A DNA stretch of 40,121 nucleotides from Lachnospiraceae bacterium (GTDB lineage Bacteria > Bacillota > Clostridia > Lachnospirales > Lachnospiraceae): positions 1-40,121 of the forward strand of contig JAIKZI010000071.1 in assembly GCA_024682375.1 (NCBI GenBank), written 5' to 3'. Positions 24,980 through 34,300 of the stretch are shown here, piece after piece. Made by a program: the position numbers and the translations under genes. Positions within the stretch are counted from its first letter, which is position 1. Every line of letters begins with the position of its first letter. The notes beneath the pieces were generated by a model. That model worked only from the letters and a program-made list of their open reading frames with translations, was not told the origin of the DNA and searched no databases.

Positions 24980-27652
24980 ATGAAGTTATTACTTATCGAT
25001 GGACATAGTATTTTAAATAGAGCATATTATGGAGTTCCGGATTTTACTAATTCTGAGGGAATTCATACGGGAGCAATTTATGGCTTCTTAAATATGATGT
25101 TTTCCTTTTTAGATAGTGAAAAGCCTGATTATCTTGCAGTTGCTTTTGACTGTAGTGCGCCGACCTTTAGACACGAAAAGTATGCGGACTATAAGGGCAA
25201 CAGAAAGGGGATGGATCCAGAACTTCGTCAGCAGGTGCCGATGATTCAGGAGATGCTTTCTAGTATGGATATTCCTGTTATAAAACAGGAGGGAATCGAA
25301 GGCGATGATATTCTCGGAACTCTTTCTAGAGTAGGAGAAAGAAGTGATTTAGACGTCACAATTGTATCTGGAGATAGAGATACACTTCAGCTTGCAACTG
25401 ACAGAGTAAAGATTTCTATTCCTAGAACTAAGAAGACAGGAACAATCATCGAAAACTATTATGCAAAAGATGTTTTAGAAACTCTAAAGGTAACACCTGT
25501 TGAGTTTATCGATGTAAAAGCTTTGATGGGAGACTCCTCAGATAATATTCCTGGAGTTCCAGGAATCGGAGAGAAGACAGCGACAGCTCTTATCGAGAAG
25601 TATCATTCTATAGAGGCAGCATATGAGGATTGGGAAAATGTAAAACCACCTCGTGCATCTAAGAACCTTCATGAATTCTATGATCAGGCTGTTATGTCAA
25701 AAGATCTTGCTACTATAAAGCTTGATTGCGAAATCGATTTTAAAATCGAAGATGCAAAGCTTGAAAATATTTTTACAGAAGAGGCATATGAACTTTGCAA
25801 GAAGTGGGAGCTTAGAAAGATTCTTTCTCACTTTGAAGCACCGAAGAATCTGGAACAGACAGAGAACCCTAAGGAAAACTATGTAAGAGTTGAAGAGGGT
25901 ATGGAGAATGAAATCATTGAGAAACTCAGCTTAAAGAAAGAACTGGGATTCTATCTTTTGACTTCAGGTCAGAAGGACGATGATAGAAACTTCGGATTAT
26001 TTATTGCCGATTCTGATAAGACTTATTATTTAAATGAAATTGAGAATCCTGAAGAGGTTGCACTTAAATTCCTTGAAAAGGGAATTATGCTTTGCTTCCC
26101 GGATATTAAGGAAGCTCTACACCTTATGCCGGGAGTGAATGATTTTAGAAATTCACATATGGATAGTGAAGTCTTCTTTGATGCCCAAGTTGCGGCATAT
26201 ATTTTAGACCCTTTGCCAAGTGAATATCCTATGGATTCGATTTTGAAAAAAGAGTGTAATATTTTAGTACCTTCACTTCAGGAACTTTTGAAGAAGAAAT
26301 CCATAGAGAAGGCTTTTGCAGCTTTTTATGAAGACGAAGAAGTGAGGGAAGCTCTGATTGAATATGGATTTATAAACGCATATTCCGCACTTAAGGTAAA
26401 AGATAGTGAGATTAGTAAGCTTAAAGAGCTTGATATGTATAATCTCTATAGAGATATCGAACTTCCTCTTATCTTTACACTTTTCGATATGGAAAAGTAT
26501 GGAATGAAGATGGATAGAGAGGCTCTTCTTAAATATGGTGAGGAATTAAAGGTTACTCGTGATGAGCTTGAAAGAAGAATTTATGAGATGGCTGGAGAAG
26601 AATTTAATATCAATTCTCCAAAACAGCTTTCACATATTCTTTTTGAAAAACTAGAGATTCCTGGTGGTAAGAAGACAAAGACTGGTTATTCTACAGCCGC
26701 AGATGTTCTTGAAAAATTAAAGAATGATAATCCAATCATCGATGATATTTTGACTTATAGAAAGTATCAGAAAATCATGTCTACTTATGTAGAAGGATTG
26801 GCTCAGGCTGTTTCTAAGGATGGAAGAGTACATTCTCTTTTCCAGCAGAAGGTTACAGCTACAGGAAGAATCAGTTCTACAGAACCTAACCTTCAGAATA
26901 TTCCTATTCGCCTAGAACTTGGAAAGAAGATCAGAAAAGTATTCTATCCAGCCGATGGATATACTTTTGTCGATGCCGATTATTCTCAGATTGAGCTTAG
27001 AGTTTTGGCTTCTATGTCAGGTGATGAAAACTTGCAAAAGGCTTATAATGAAGGTAAGGATATTCATAGAGCGACAGCAGCCAGAGTATTCCACAAGGAC
27101 TTCGATGAAGTAACGGATAATGAACGTAGAAATGCCAAGGCTGTAAACTTCGGTATTGTTTATGGAATTAGTGCTTTTGGTTTGGCAGAGGATTTACATA
27201 TCTCAAGAACTGAAGCAAAAGATTATATAGATGAGTACTATAGTGCTTATCCTAAACTTAAAAGCTATCTGGATGGACTGGTTTCGGAAGCTAAAGATAA
27301 AGGTTATGCTGAAACTTACTTTAAGCGTAGACGTCCAACACCTGAACTTACATCTTCAAACTTTATGAAGAGAGGTTTTGGTGAGAGAATTGCAAAGAAT
27401 TCACCAATTCAGGGAACCGCAGCTGATATAATAAAGATAGCTATGGTAAAAGTGCACGATAGATTAGTGCGCGATGGATATAAATCCAGACTGGTTCTTC
27501 AGGTTCATGATGAACTTTTGATTGAAACTGAAAATAGTGAACTAGAGGATATAAAGAAACTTCTGGTAGAGGAAATGCAGAACGCAGCGAAACTAAACGT
27601 TCCTCTGATTGCAGATCTAGAAACAGGAGATAATTGGTATGAAACACACTAG
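24980..27652 (+). CDS. polA: DNA polymerase I
   Basis: 890 aa; fills gaps and removes RNA primers. The 5' nuclease domain (about 1-290) has LLIDGHSILNRAYYG, GDRDTLQLAT and GDSSDNIPGVPGIGEKTA. The polymerase domain has motif A (DADYSQIELRVLA, about 663), motif B (RRNAKAVNFGIVYGIS) and motif C (QVHDELLIE, about 841). In the 3'-5' exonuclease region (about 305-480) the acidic residues of the proofreading motifs are not visible where E. coli has DTET, so proofreading is probably lost, as in Bacillus and Thermus. AAAGGAAG precedes the ATG. The end overlaps coaE by 14 nt. Confidence 0.96.
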   Translation: MKLLLIDGHSILNRAYYGVPDFTNSEGIHTGAIYGFLNMMFSFLDSEKPDYLAVAFDCSAPTFRHEKYADYKGNRKGMDPELRQQVPMIQEMLSSMDIPVIKQEGIEGDDILGTLSRVGERSDLDVTIVSGDRDTLQLATDRVKISIPRTKKTGTIIENYYAKDVLETLKVTPVEFIDVKALMGDSSDNIPGVPGIGEKTATALIEKYHSIEAAYEDWENVKPPRASKNLHEFYDQAVMSKDLATIKLDCEIDFKIEDAKLENIFTEEAYELCKKWELRKILSHFEAPKNLEQTENPKENYVRVEEGMENEIIEKLSLKKELGFYLLTSGQKDDDRNFGLFIADSDKTYYLNEIENPEEVALKFLEKGIMLCFPDIKEALHLMPGVNDFRNSHMDSEVFFDAQVAAYILDPLPSEYPMDSILKKECNILVPSLQELLKKKSIEKAFAAFYEDEEVREALIEYGFINAYSALKVKDSEISKLKELDMYNLYRDIELPLIFTLFDMEKYGMKMDREALLKYGEELKVTRDELERRIYEMAGEEFNINSPKQLSHILFEKLEIPGGKKTKTGYSTAADVLEKLKNDNPIIDDILTYRKYQKIMSTYVEGLAQAVSKDGRVHSLFQQKVTATGRISSTEPNLQNIPIRLELGKKIRKVFYPADGYTFVDADYSQIELRVLASMSGDENLQKAYNEGKDIHRATAARVFHKDFDEVTDNERRNAKAVNFGIVYGISAFGLAEDLHISRTEAKDYIDEYYSAYPKLKSYLDGLVSEAKDKGYAETYFKRRRPTPELTSSNFMKRGFGERIAKNSPIQGTAADIIKIAMVKVHDRLVRDGYKSRLVLQVHDELLIETENSELEDIKKLLVEEMQNAAKLNVPLIADLETGDNWYETH

Positions 27653-28259
27653 TAGACTTCCATTCATAGGTATTACAGGCGGAATCGGTGCTGGAAAGAG
27701 TACTGTTCTTTCTTTTATCGAGAAAAATTACAATGCCTGTATAGTTCGTGCAGATGATGTTGCAAAGGATCTTATAAAGAAGGGCACACCTACTTATGAG
27801 AAAATTTGCGAGGCATTTAGTGGCTTGGATATTTTTGAAGAGAGCGGTGAATTTGATAGAAATAAGCTTTCTAAGGTGATTTTTACCGATATAAATATGC
27901 TTCAGACTATCGATAATATAGTTCATCCGGCCGTGAAAGAAAGGGTAAAAGAAATCTTTCACGAAGAGGATTTAAAGGAAAATTATGATTATTTTTTCCT
28001 GGAAGCTGCTCTTTTGATTGAAGAACACTATGATGAAATCTGTGATGAACTTTGGTATATCTATGCTTCTGAAGATACGAGAAGAGCTAGACTTAAAGAG
28101 TCTAGGGGATATACGGATGAGAAGATTACTGGTATTTTTTCCAACCAGCAAGGGGAAAATGTATTTAGAACGAAGTGTAAGAAGGTCATTAATAATGATG
28201 GCGATTTAGCAGTGTGTGAGAAGGAAATCAGTACAGCTATAGATGGTATTAGGCATTAA
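27639..28259 (+). CDS. coaE: Dephospho-CoA kinase
   Basis: Last step of coenzyme A synthesis: phosphorylates the ribose 3'-OH of dephospho-CoA. P-loop GGIGAGKST at residues 11-19, RADDVAKDLI, NIVHPAVKERV and an LLIEEHYDEICDELWYI segment as in CoaE. 206 aa is normal. It starts inside polA, as is common (polA-coaE pairs recur in Firmicutes). The adjacent FtsA-like frame begins right after its stop. Confidence 0.94.
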   Translation: MKHTSRLPFIGITGGIGAGKSTVLSFIEKNYNACIVRADDVAKDLIKKGTPTYEKICEAFSGLDIFEESGEFDRNKLSKVIFTDINMLQTIDNIVHPAVKERVKEIFHEEDLKENYDYFFLEAALLIEEHYDEICDELWYIYASEDTRRARLKESRGYTDEKITGIFSNQQGENVFRTKCKKVINNDGDLAVCEKEISTAIDGIRH

Positions 28260-28277
28260 TTGGGAGGATTAGTTTGT

Positions 28278-30434
28278 ATGGACAGCGCAATAAATAGTGT
28301 TTCTGCGGGTGAAAATATGGAATATGTTTTTGGCTTGGATATCGGTACTAGAAATGTAGTTGGTACAGTTGGTTATATGTCTGATGGCGAGTTTCATGTA
28401 GCTTGCGAAGTCACAAAACAGCATAAGACACGTGCGATGCTAGACGGACAGATTCATAATATCGCAAGAGTTTCCGAGGTCGTTTGCGAAGTAAAGGAAG
28501 AACTTGAAGCGAAGATTAATCAGCCTCTTACAAAGGTTTGTATAGCTGCCGCTGGACGTGTACTTGTCACAGAGACAACAACAGTTAAATATGAGTATCC
28601 GGAAGAGTCAGTGGTTGTAGATGAGGATTTGCACACACTTGATCTTATGGGTATTGATCAGGCAAAAAGACAGCTTGATGAAAAACAGAATGAAAAGTAT
28701 AAATTCTACTGTGTAGGTTATTCAGTAGTTAAATATTATTTGAATGGTGATCCGTTTGGAAGTTTGGAAGGCCATAAGGCAAATGAGATTTCTGAGGACA
28801 TCATTGTAACATTCCTTCCAGAGGATGTAGTAGACGGACTTTATACAGCGGTTGGACGTGCTGGACTTGAAGTTGCAAATTTGACTTTGGAGCCTATCGC
28901 CGCAATGAATGTGGCTATTCCTGAGAATTTCAGAATGCTTAACATCGCCCTTGTTGATGTAGGAGCCGGTACATCCGATTTATGTATTACAAAAGACGGA
29001 AGTATTGCAGCCTATGGAATGATTCCTTACGCAGGTGATGAGCTTACAGAAGTGATTGTTCAGGCATATCTGGTGGACTTTGCAACAGCAGAGCAGATTA
29101 AGCTGGATTCTACATTTAAGGATGAGGTTACATACACAGATATCATGGGTATTTCCCATACAATCGATTCTGAAGAAGTGTGGAAGCTTCTTTCTGAGAC
29201 AAGGGAAAAAATCACTACAGCAGTAGCTGAGAAGATTATTGAGTTAAATGGTGATAAGCCGGTAGCTGCTACCTTTGTCGTAGGTGGTGGTGGAAAGGTT
29301 CATGGTTTTTGCACATCACTAGCTAAGAAGCTTGGAATTATGGAAGAGCGAGTAGCTTTACGTGGTGAAGAAGCTATGAATGAGGTTACATTTGATGAAG
29401 CCGGAATTGTAAAGGATCCACTTCTGGTAACACCTATTGGTATTTGCTTGAACTATTTTGAGCAGAGAAACTCCTTTATCATGGTTCATTTTAACGGTGA
29501 GATGCTAAAGATTTATGATAATGGAAAACTCACGATTGTAGATGCCGCTCTTCAGGCAGGACTTGATACACAGGAACTCTTCCCTAAGAGAGGAGCTGAA
29601 TTAAATATCACTGTAAATGGTATCTCGAGAATGATTCGAGGTATTGAAGGTGAATCTGCAGAAGTAAGAATGAATGGTGAAGTAGTTGGTCTAAATACTC
29701 CACTTAAGAGAGATTCAGATATCGAATTCATTCCATCTACAACCGGACAGGCAGCATCTGCAAAGGTTTCAGATTTATCTGAGTACACAACTGATAATCT
29801 ATACTTTGTAGTAAATCAGAAGAGAGTAGCTTGCCCTAAATTTGTAGAAGTAAATGGAATTCTAGAGTCCCCTGATTATGAACTAAAAGATGGTGACAAG
29901 GTTGATACCAGAAATTATTATACAGTCGGTCAGCTCGCTAAATTTATGGATATTCAGTTAGATCCACAGGGCGATATCTCTGTAAATAATAAGCAGGCAT
30001 CACTTGATACTTTGGTATATGAGAACTTCTCAGTAGATTGGGATACACTTGATTTTGCAAGTATGGATGATAGCTATATAAGCGAAGAGAATTTAAAAGA
30101 AGAGAGTGTAGAAGATAGTACAGTGTCAGAAGATAGTGAAGGTGAATTAGATAGTGACTCATCTTTTGACTCTATAGAAGAGAGTGAAACTACAGAATCA
30201 GGTGATTCTTCAGATGTCACTTTTAAATCTATCAATGTAAAAATCAATGGAAATTCATATACACTTACAGGAAAGAAAGACTACATCTTTGTAGATATCT
30301 TTACTGTATATCCATTTGATACTAACCAGTCAAATGGTAGAGCGGTATATACAATGATAAATTCCAATCCTTGCGGATATATCGATTCACTTAGTGAAGG
30401 CGATTCTGTAGAGATTGGCTGGAAGGAAAAGTAA
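28278..30434 (+). CDS. FtsA-like actin-fold ATPase with long C-terminal extension
   Basis: 718 aa, against about 420-440 for ordinary FtsA. Residues 15-395 are an FtsA/PilM-type actin fold: LDIGTRN (phosphate 1, about 20), VDVGAGTSDLC (phosphate 2, D227) and VVGGGGKVHG (adenosine motif, about 335). It has an SHS2-like insertion (ALRGEEAMNEV follows later). Residues 395-600 and 650-718 hold small repeated segments, each with an NG turn (VNGISRMIRG, VRMNGEVVGLNTPLK, VEVNGILESPDYELKDGD, INVKINGNSYTLTGKKDYIFVDIF). They look like beta-grasp modules, joined by an acidic Ser/Glu linker (about 600-646). No C-terminal amphipathic membrane helix is visible. Frame is open to TTG 28260, but GGGAGG at 28262-28267 points to the ATG at 28278. 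It could be a division, shape or pilus-type ATPase. Confidence 0.7.
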   Translation: MDSAINSVSAGENMEYVFGLDIGTRNVVGTVGYMSDGEFHVACEVTKQHKTRAMLDGQIHNIARVSEVVCEVKEELEAKINQPLTKVCIAAAGRVLVTETTTVKYEYPEESVVVDEDLHTLDLMGIDQAKRQLDEKQNEKYKFYCVGYSVVKYYLNGDPFGSLEGHKANEISEDIIVTFLPEDVVDGLYTAVGRAGLEVANLTLEPIAAMNVAIPENFRMLNIALVDVGAGTSDLCITKDGSIAAYGMIPYAGDELTEVIVQAYLVDFATAEQIKLDSTFKDEVTYTDIMGISHTIDSEEVWKLLSETREKITTAVAEKIIELNGDKPVAATFVVGGGGKVHGFCTSLAKKLGIMEERVALRGEEAMNEVTFDEAGIVKDPLLVTPIGICLNYFEQRNSFIMVHFNGEMLKIYDNGKLTIVDAALQAGLDTQELFPKRGAELNITVNGISRMIRGIEGESAEVRMNGEVVGLNTPLKRDSDIEFIPSTTGQAASAKVSDLSEYTTDNLYFVVNQKRVACPKFVEVNGILESPDYELKDGDKVDTRNYYTVGQLAKFMDIQLDPQGDISVNNKQASLDTLVYENFSVDWDTLDFASMDDSYISEENLKEESVEDSTVSEDSEGELDSDSSFDSIEESETTESGDSSDVTFKSINVKINGNSYTLTGKKDYIFVDIFTVYPFDTNQSNGRAVYTMINSNPCGYIDSLSEGDSVEIGWKEK

Positions 30435-30437
30435 TTA

Positions 30438-31235
30438 ATGGAATTATTTAGCATAAGGTCGGGGAGTTCGGGAAATTGTATTTGTGTTGGAAACTCTTCA
30501 CACCATGTGCTTATCGATGCAGGAATCAGTGGAAAGAAGATAGAGGAAGGACTTAATAATTACGACCTCACATCTTCTGATATGGATGCGATTCTGGTAA
30601 CACATGAACATATAGACCATATTTCTGGACTCGGAGTTATGGCGAGAAGACATGGCCTACCTATTTATGCAACAGCAAAAACAATTGAAGCTATAAAAAA
30701 CACATCTTCGGTTGGAAAAATTGATGAGGGACTATTTCATGAAATAAGCCCTGATACGGATTTTGAAATAGGAGATCTAAAGATAAATCCAATTCATATC
30801 TCACATGATGCTGCAGATCCGGTGGCTTATAGATTAGAGTCTTATGGAAAAAAGGCTGCAGTCCTCACTGATTTAGGTTATTACGATGACTATATAGTCG
30901 ACAATATGAAGGATTTAGATTGTGTTCTTCTTGAATCGAATCACGATAAAAGAATGCTTGAAGTTGGACCTTATCCATATAATCTTAAGGTCAGAATTAT
31001 GGGAGAAAAGGGACATCTATCAAATGATACCTGTGGTCAGCTTTTATCTGAAATTCTAAATGATAAGATAAAGCATATTTTTCTCGGACATCTATCTCAT
31101 GAGAATAATTACTCAGAACTTGCACTTCAGACAGTAGATAGTGAGATTACACTTTCCGATAATGAGTACAAGGCTGGAGACTTTCCTATAGAAGTAGCAA
31201 CAAGGGATCATGTATCGAGTAGAATCGAATTTTAG
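30438..31235 (+). CDS. Metallo-beta-lactamase-fold hydrolase, YycJ/WalJ type
   Basis: 265 aa. The metal motif THEHIDH (about 55-61) follows VLIDAGIS, and further ligands appear in HISHDAADP, LTDLGYY and LESNHD, with a closing GHLSHEN. This order is typical of YycJ/WalJ, a predicted 5'-3' exonuclease linked in Bacillus to DNA mismatch repair and to the walRK operon. Here it is the last gene of the polA operon, 3 nt after the FtsA-like gene, which suits a DNA repair role beside polA. Walk-type regulators are not in the window. Confidence 0.82.
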   Translation: MELFSIRSGSSGNCICVGNSSHHVLIDAGISGKKIEEGLNNYDLTSSDMDAILVTHEHIDHISGLGVMARRHGLPIYATAKTIEAIKNTSSVGKIDEGLFHEISPDTDFEIGDLKINPIHISHDAADPVAYRLESYGKKAAVLTDLGYYDDYIVDNMKDLDCVLLESNHDKRMLEVGPYPYNLKVRIMGEKGHLSNDTCGQLLSEILNDKIKHIFLGHLSHENNYSELALQTVDSEITLSDNEYKAGDFPIEVATRDHVSSRIEF

Positions 31236-31272
31236 TTTATATTACAAAAGTGAATTTTGTACAACATAAAGA

Positions 31273-31307
31273 GGAAACCATTTCAATTGAAATGGTTTCT
31301 TTTTTTA
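31273..31307 (+). terminator. Terminator of the aminopeptidase-polA operon
   Basis: GAAACCATTTC and GAAATGGTTTC (31274-31299) form a perfect palindrome around AATT, followed by TTTTTTT. Confidence 0.93.
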
Positions 31308-31317
31308 TAAAATTATA

Positions 31318-31346
31318 TTGATTTTTTAGAATTATAAAATTAAAAT
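31318..31346 (+). promoter_or_regulatory. Promoter of the giant adhesin gene
   Basis: TTGATT (31318-31323), 17-nt spacer, TAAAAT (31341-31346). The leader is about 43 nt. The whole 89-nt gap is very AT-rich, which lowers the weight of any -10 match. Confidence 0.5.
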
Positions 31347-31395
31347 AAATTAGCTTATGTAAATTGAAAAAAGAATAATGTGAAAAGGGATTTTT

Positions 31396-34300
31396 ATGAA
31401 CAAAATTGGTTTCAAAAGATTGGGGGCACTTTCTCTATTAGTTATGATGTTAATAACTCAGACAGTGTCATTTTTGCCCGATTATGTTTATGCAGCGGGA
31501 GCAACTGGAGAAGATAGGACTCTAGATAGCTCCGAGGTCGCAAAGAATATTTCTTTAACTGCAGAGTGCAGTGGCGACAAAGTGAAAATATCTCCTATTA
31601 AATCAGGAAATACGATGACATTTGATATGTCATCAATTGCTCCTGATACAATTTCTAGTATAGATTTCGATTTGGATTTTTCTGTTTTGAAGCATCCATA
31701 TGGAGATGATATTAGAAAACTAAAAGGCGGAGATTATATTAAATACGATTTTTCTGAAGCAGGATTAACTGTAGGAAATATCGAGTCAAAGAATGTTTTG
31801 GCAGCTGATGGTACTGTGATTGCATCGTACCAGGTGAAGGATAGTGTCTTTGAACTTGTTTTTTCCGATGAATGTAATGCAGAAAATAGTAACGATGGTA
31901 TTGGCGGTTCGGTGTCACTTAAGCTTGGACTTAATCTAGACAAGTTTAGCAGCAGTGATAAGACAGTGAAGAAGCTCTTCGGAGATGGAACTTCTGATAC
32001 ATGTGAGTTGATATTTGGAAAACTTTCTACAGATGTTTCAGGAATTAATATAGACGGTGAGTTTGATCCGGCTAGTACATCTATTGTTTGGACAATCGAT
32101 TGTGGAACTAATTCCAAAGGAACTAACCTAAATGGAGCAGATGTTTCTATATCTTTTGACGAGTCTAAACTTAAGATGGAAAAGGCATATATTATGTCAG
32201 GTACGGAAAAAATATATGTCAATTTAGAAGGATCGGATGGTAAATATACTTACCGAATTAAAAATGAAGTTACAAATGAAAATGGCGAGAGCGCTTCGAT
32301 AAATACAAGTGCGCCTTTTAAATTATATGTTGTAACTTCTGTTGATAGTGATGCGCTTTCAAGTGATTTTTCAAGTAGCGAGGATAGTCTTGCCGAAAGA
32401 ACTATGGATTGTGAGCTTTCTCAGGGAGATATGAGTCTTCTTGTTGATAAGGAGAATAGTTCTAATCAGGCTACAAGTTCTGTAACTCTTGAAAGACCTC
32501 ATATTTCAAAATCCGGTGAACAGATCAGTGGTAATGAAATGCTTTGGACTCTAAAGGTTAATGATACAGATCCTAAGTATGTATTACTTCATTCTTCTAT
32601 AACAGATGAGTTCACAGGAATGGAATATGTCGATGGCTCATTCACTATTAATGGAAAGACTGTTTCAAAAGATGATTCATCAAATGGAAGCTTGGCTGTA
32701 GAATCAAATGATGGTTCAACAAAGATGGTATATTCCTGGCCGGGTGATGGAAGAATTGATGATGTTTATACCATCACTTATAAGACAAAAATTGATACAA
32801 CAGGAAATTATGCAAACAAAGAAGTAAAAAATACCGTTTATATGAATGGTGACTGGCCAACTGGTGGAAATGGAACTGGTGGACATATAAACTATGGAAT
32901 GCCTACAGTAACAGAAGAGTTTCAGTATGTATTCTTAAAGGAAAGTGCTACTGTTGTAAAGAATTCTTCTGACAAGGCAAATGGACTTGTTGAATGGACT
33001 ATTTCTCCATCATCTAGAGATGACAACTGGGATAGTGCAAAGATTACAACAAAGAATGAAGAAGACCAGGTAATCGTAAAGAATAATAGCGATTATGGCA
33101 TCCATTTAAATTATGGTTCAAAAGTATATACAGAAGATGAACTTATAAAAAATGGATATTTGACTATAAATGAAGATCAGACACTTTTGTTTAATCTACC
33201 TCATAGTGAGTTTGAAAAACTCTCTGATGTAAAGATTTCATATTATACTTCTGTACCTTCTTTCTTTAAGACTAATTCAAAAGAGGTTAGTGCAAATGGT
33301 TCCTCTACTTTGATTCTGGATTCAAAGAAGGCGGGAAGCAGTGATAATCTTTCTATATCTCAGAAGGCATCATGTAAGTTAAGTGACGATTTGCTTTCTA
33401 TCAAAAGCGAAAGATACTATGAGAAAAATAGTTTAAATCCTGAAATAAAATATACTTTGAATGTAAATAAGAACCAGATCAAGATTGATAAAGGCTCAGT
33501 AGTTTCTACAAATTTAAGTGAACTTACTTCAAAGCTGATTTCAGGTTCAAATGAGATTGCAATCGATCCATCAGAATGGAAATATGTTCCATCAAGTATA
33601 AAGGTGGATGGTTCTAAAGATGTTGATTGTTCTTATAAAGATGGAAATATCGTAGTCGACTATTTAAATGATTCTTCAGATAATTATACAGTTTCATTTA
33701 GAATAGAATTTTCAGACAGTGCGCGTGAAAAGTATTTGCTTCACAGCGATATAGGTGGTGTAGGTGGAAATGTAATCTGTGACACTTCATCAAAGATTAC
33801 AGGAAACTCTTCATTATCTGATATCGTACGTGTTGTGGAAACGGAGGCATCTGATTCTACAACTGTAGAAAACCCATCTATTAATAATGCTTTTCTTTTA
33901 AAGAAATCAGAAGTAAGTGAGAGTGGAGTCACTTGGAATATTGAAATCAATCCAAATGGAACACTCCTAAATGGAGCGAAGATTATTGATGTTATATCAA
34001 AAGATTTATCGCTCGATTATCAGAATATAAAATTATATAAGGCTACTCATGAAGAGGGTTCTCTTTCTCTTACAAAAGGCGAAGAAGTATCCTTTGAAAA
34101 AAGCCTAGCTCCTTCTGATACTGGAAGCCTTGAACTTAGCATTTCACTTCCGGATGGAAATGATGCTTATATACTTACATATAAGACTAAACTAACAAAT
34201 GCCGTATCTAGTGTTTCAAATACAGCTAAATTTATAAATGGAAATAATCAGGAAAGCTCTAAAAATGTGGCTGAGATTTCTGATTCAGCAAAGGGATTCC

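Noticed and set aside
31307-31395. Riboswitch or other structured leader before the adhesin
   Set aside because: The gap is 89 nt, almost purely A/T, with no conserved stem apart from the preceding terminator.
31734-32222. Antisense open frame inside the adhesin gene
   Set aside because: Low-complexity Ser/Pro-rich translation caused by the Ser/Asp/Gly-rich sense strand; no start signals.
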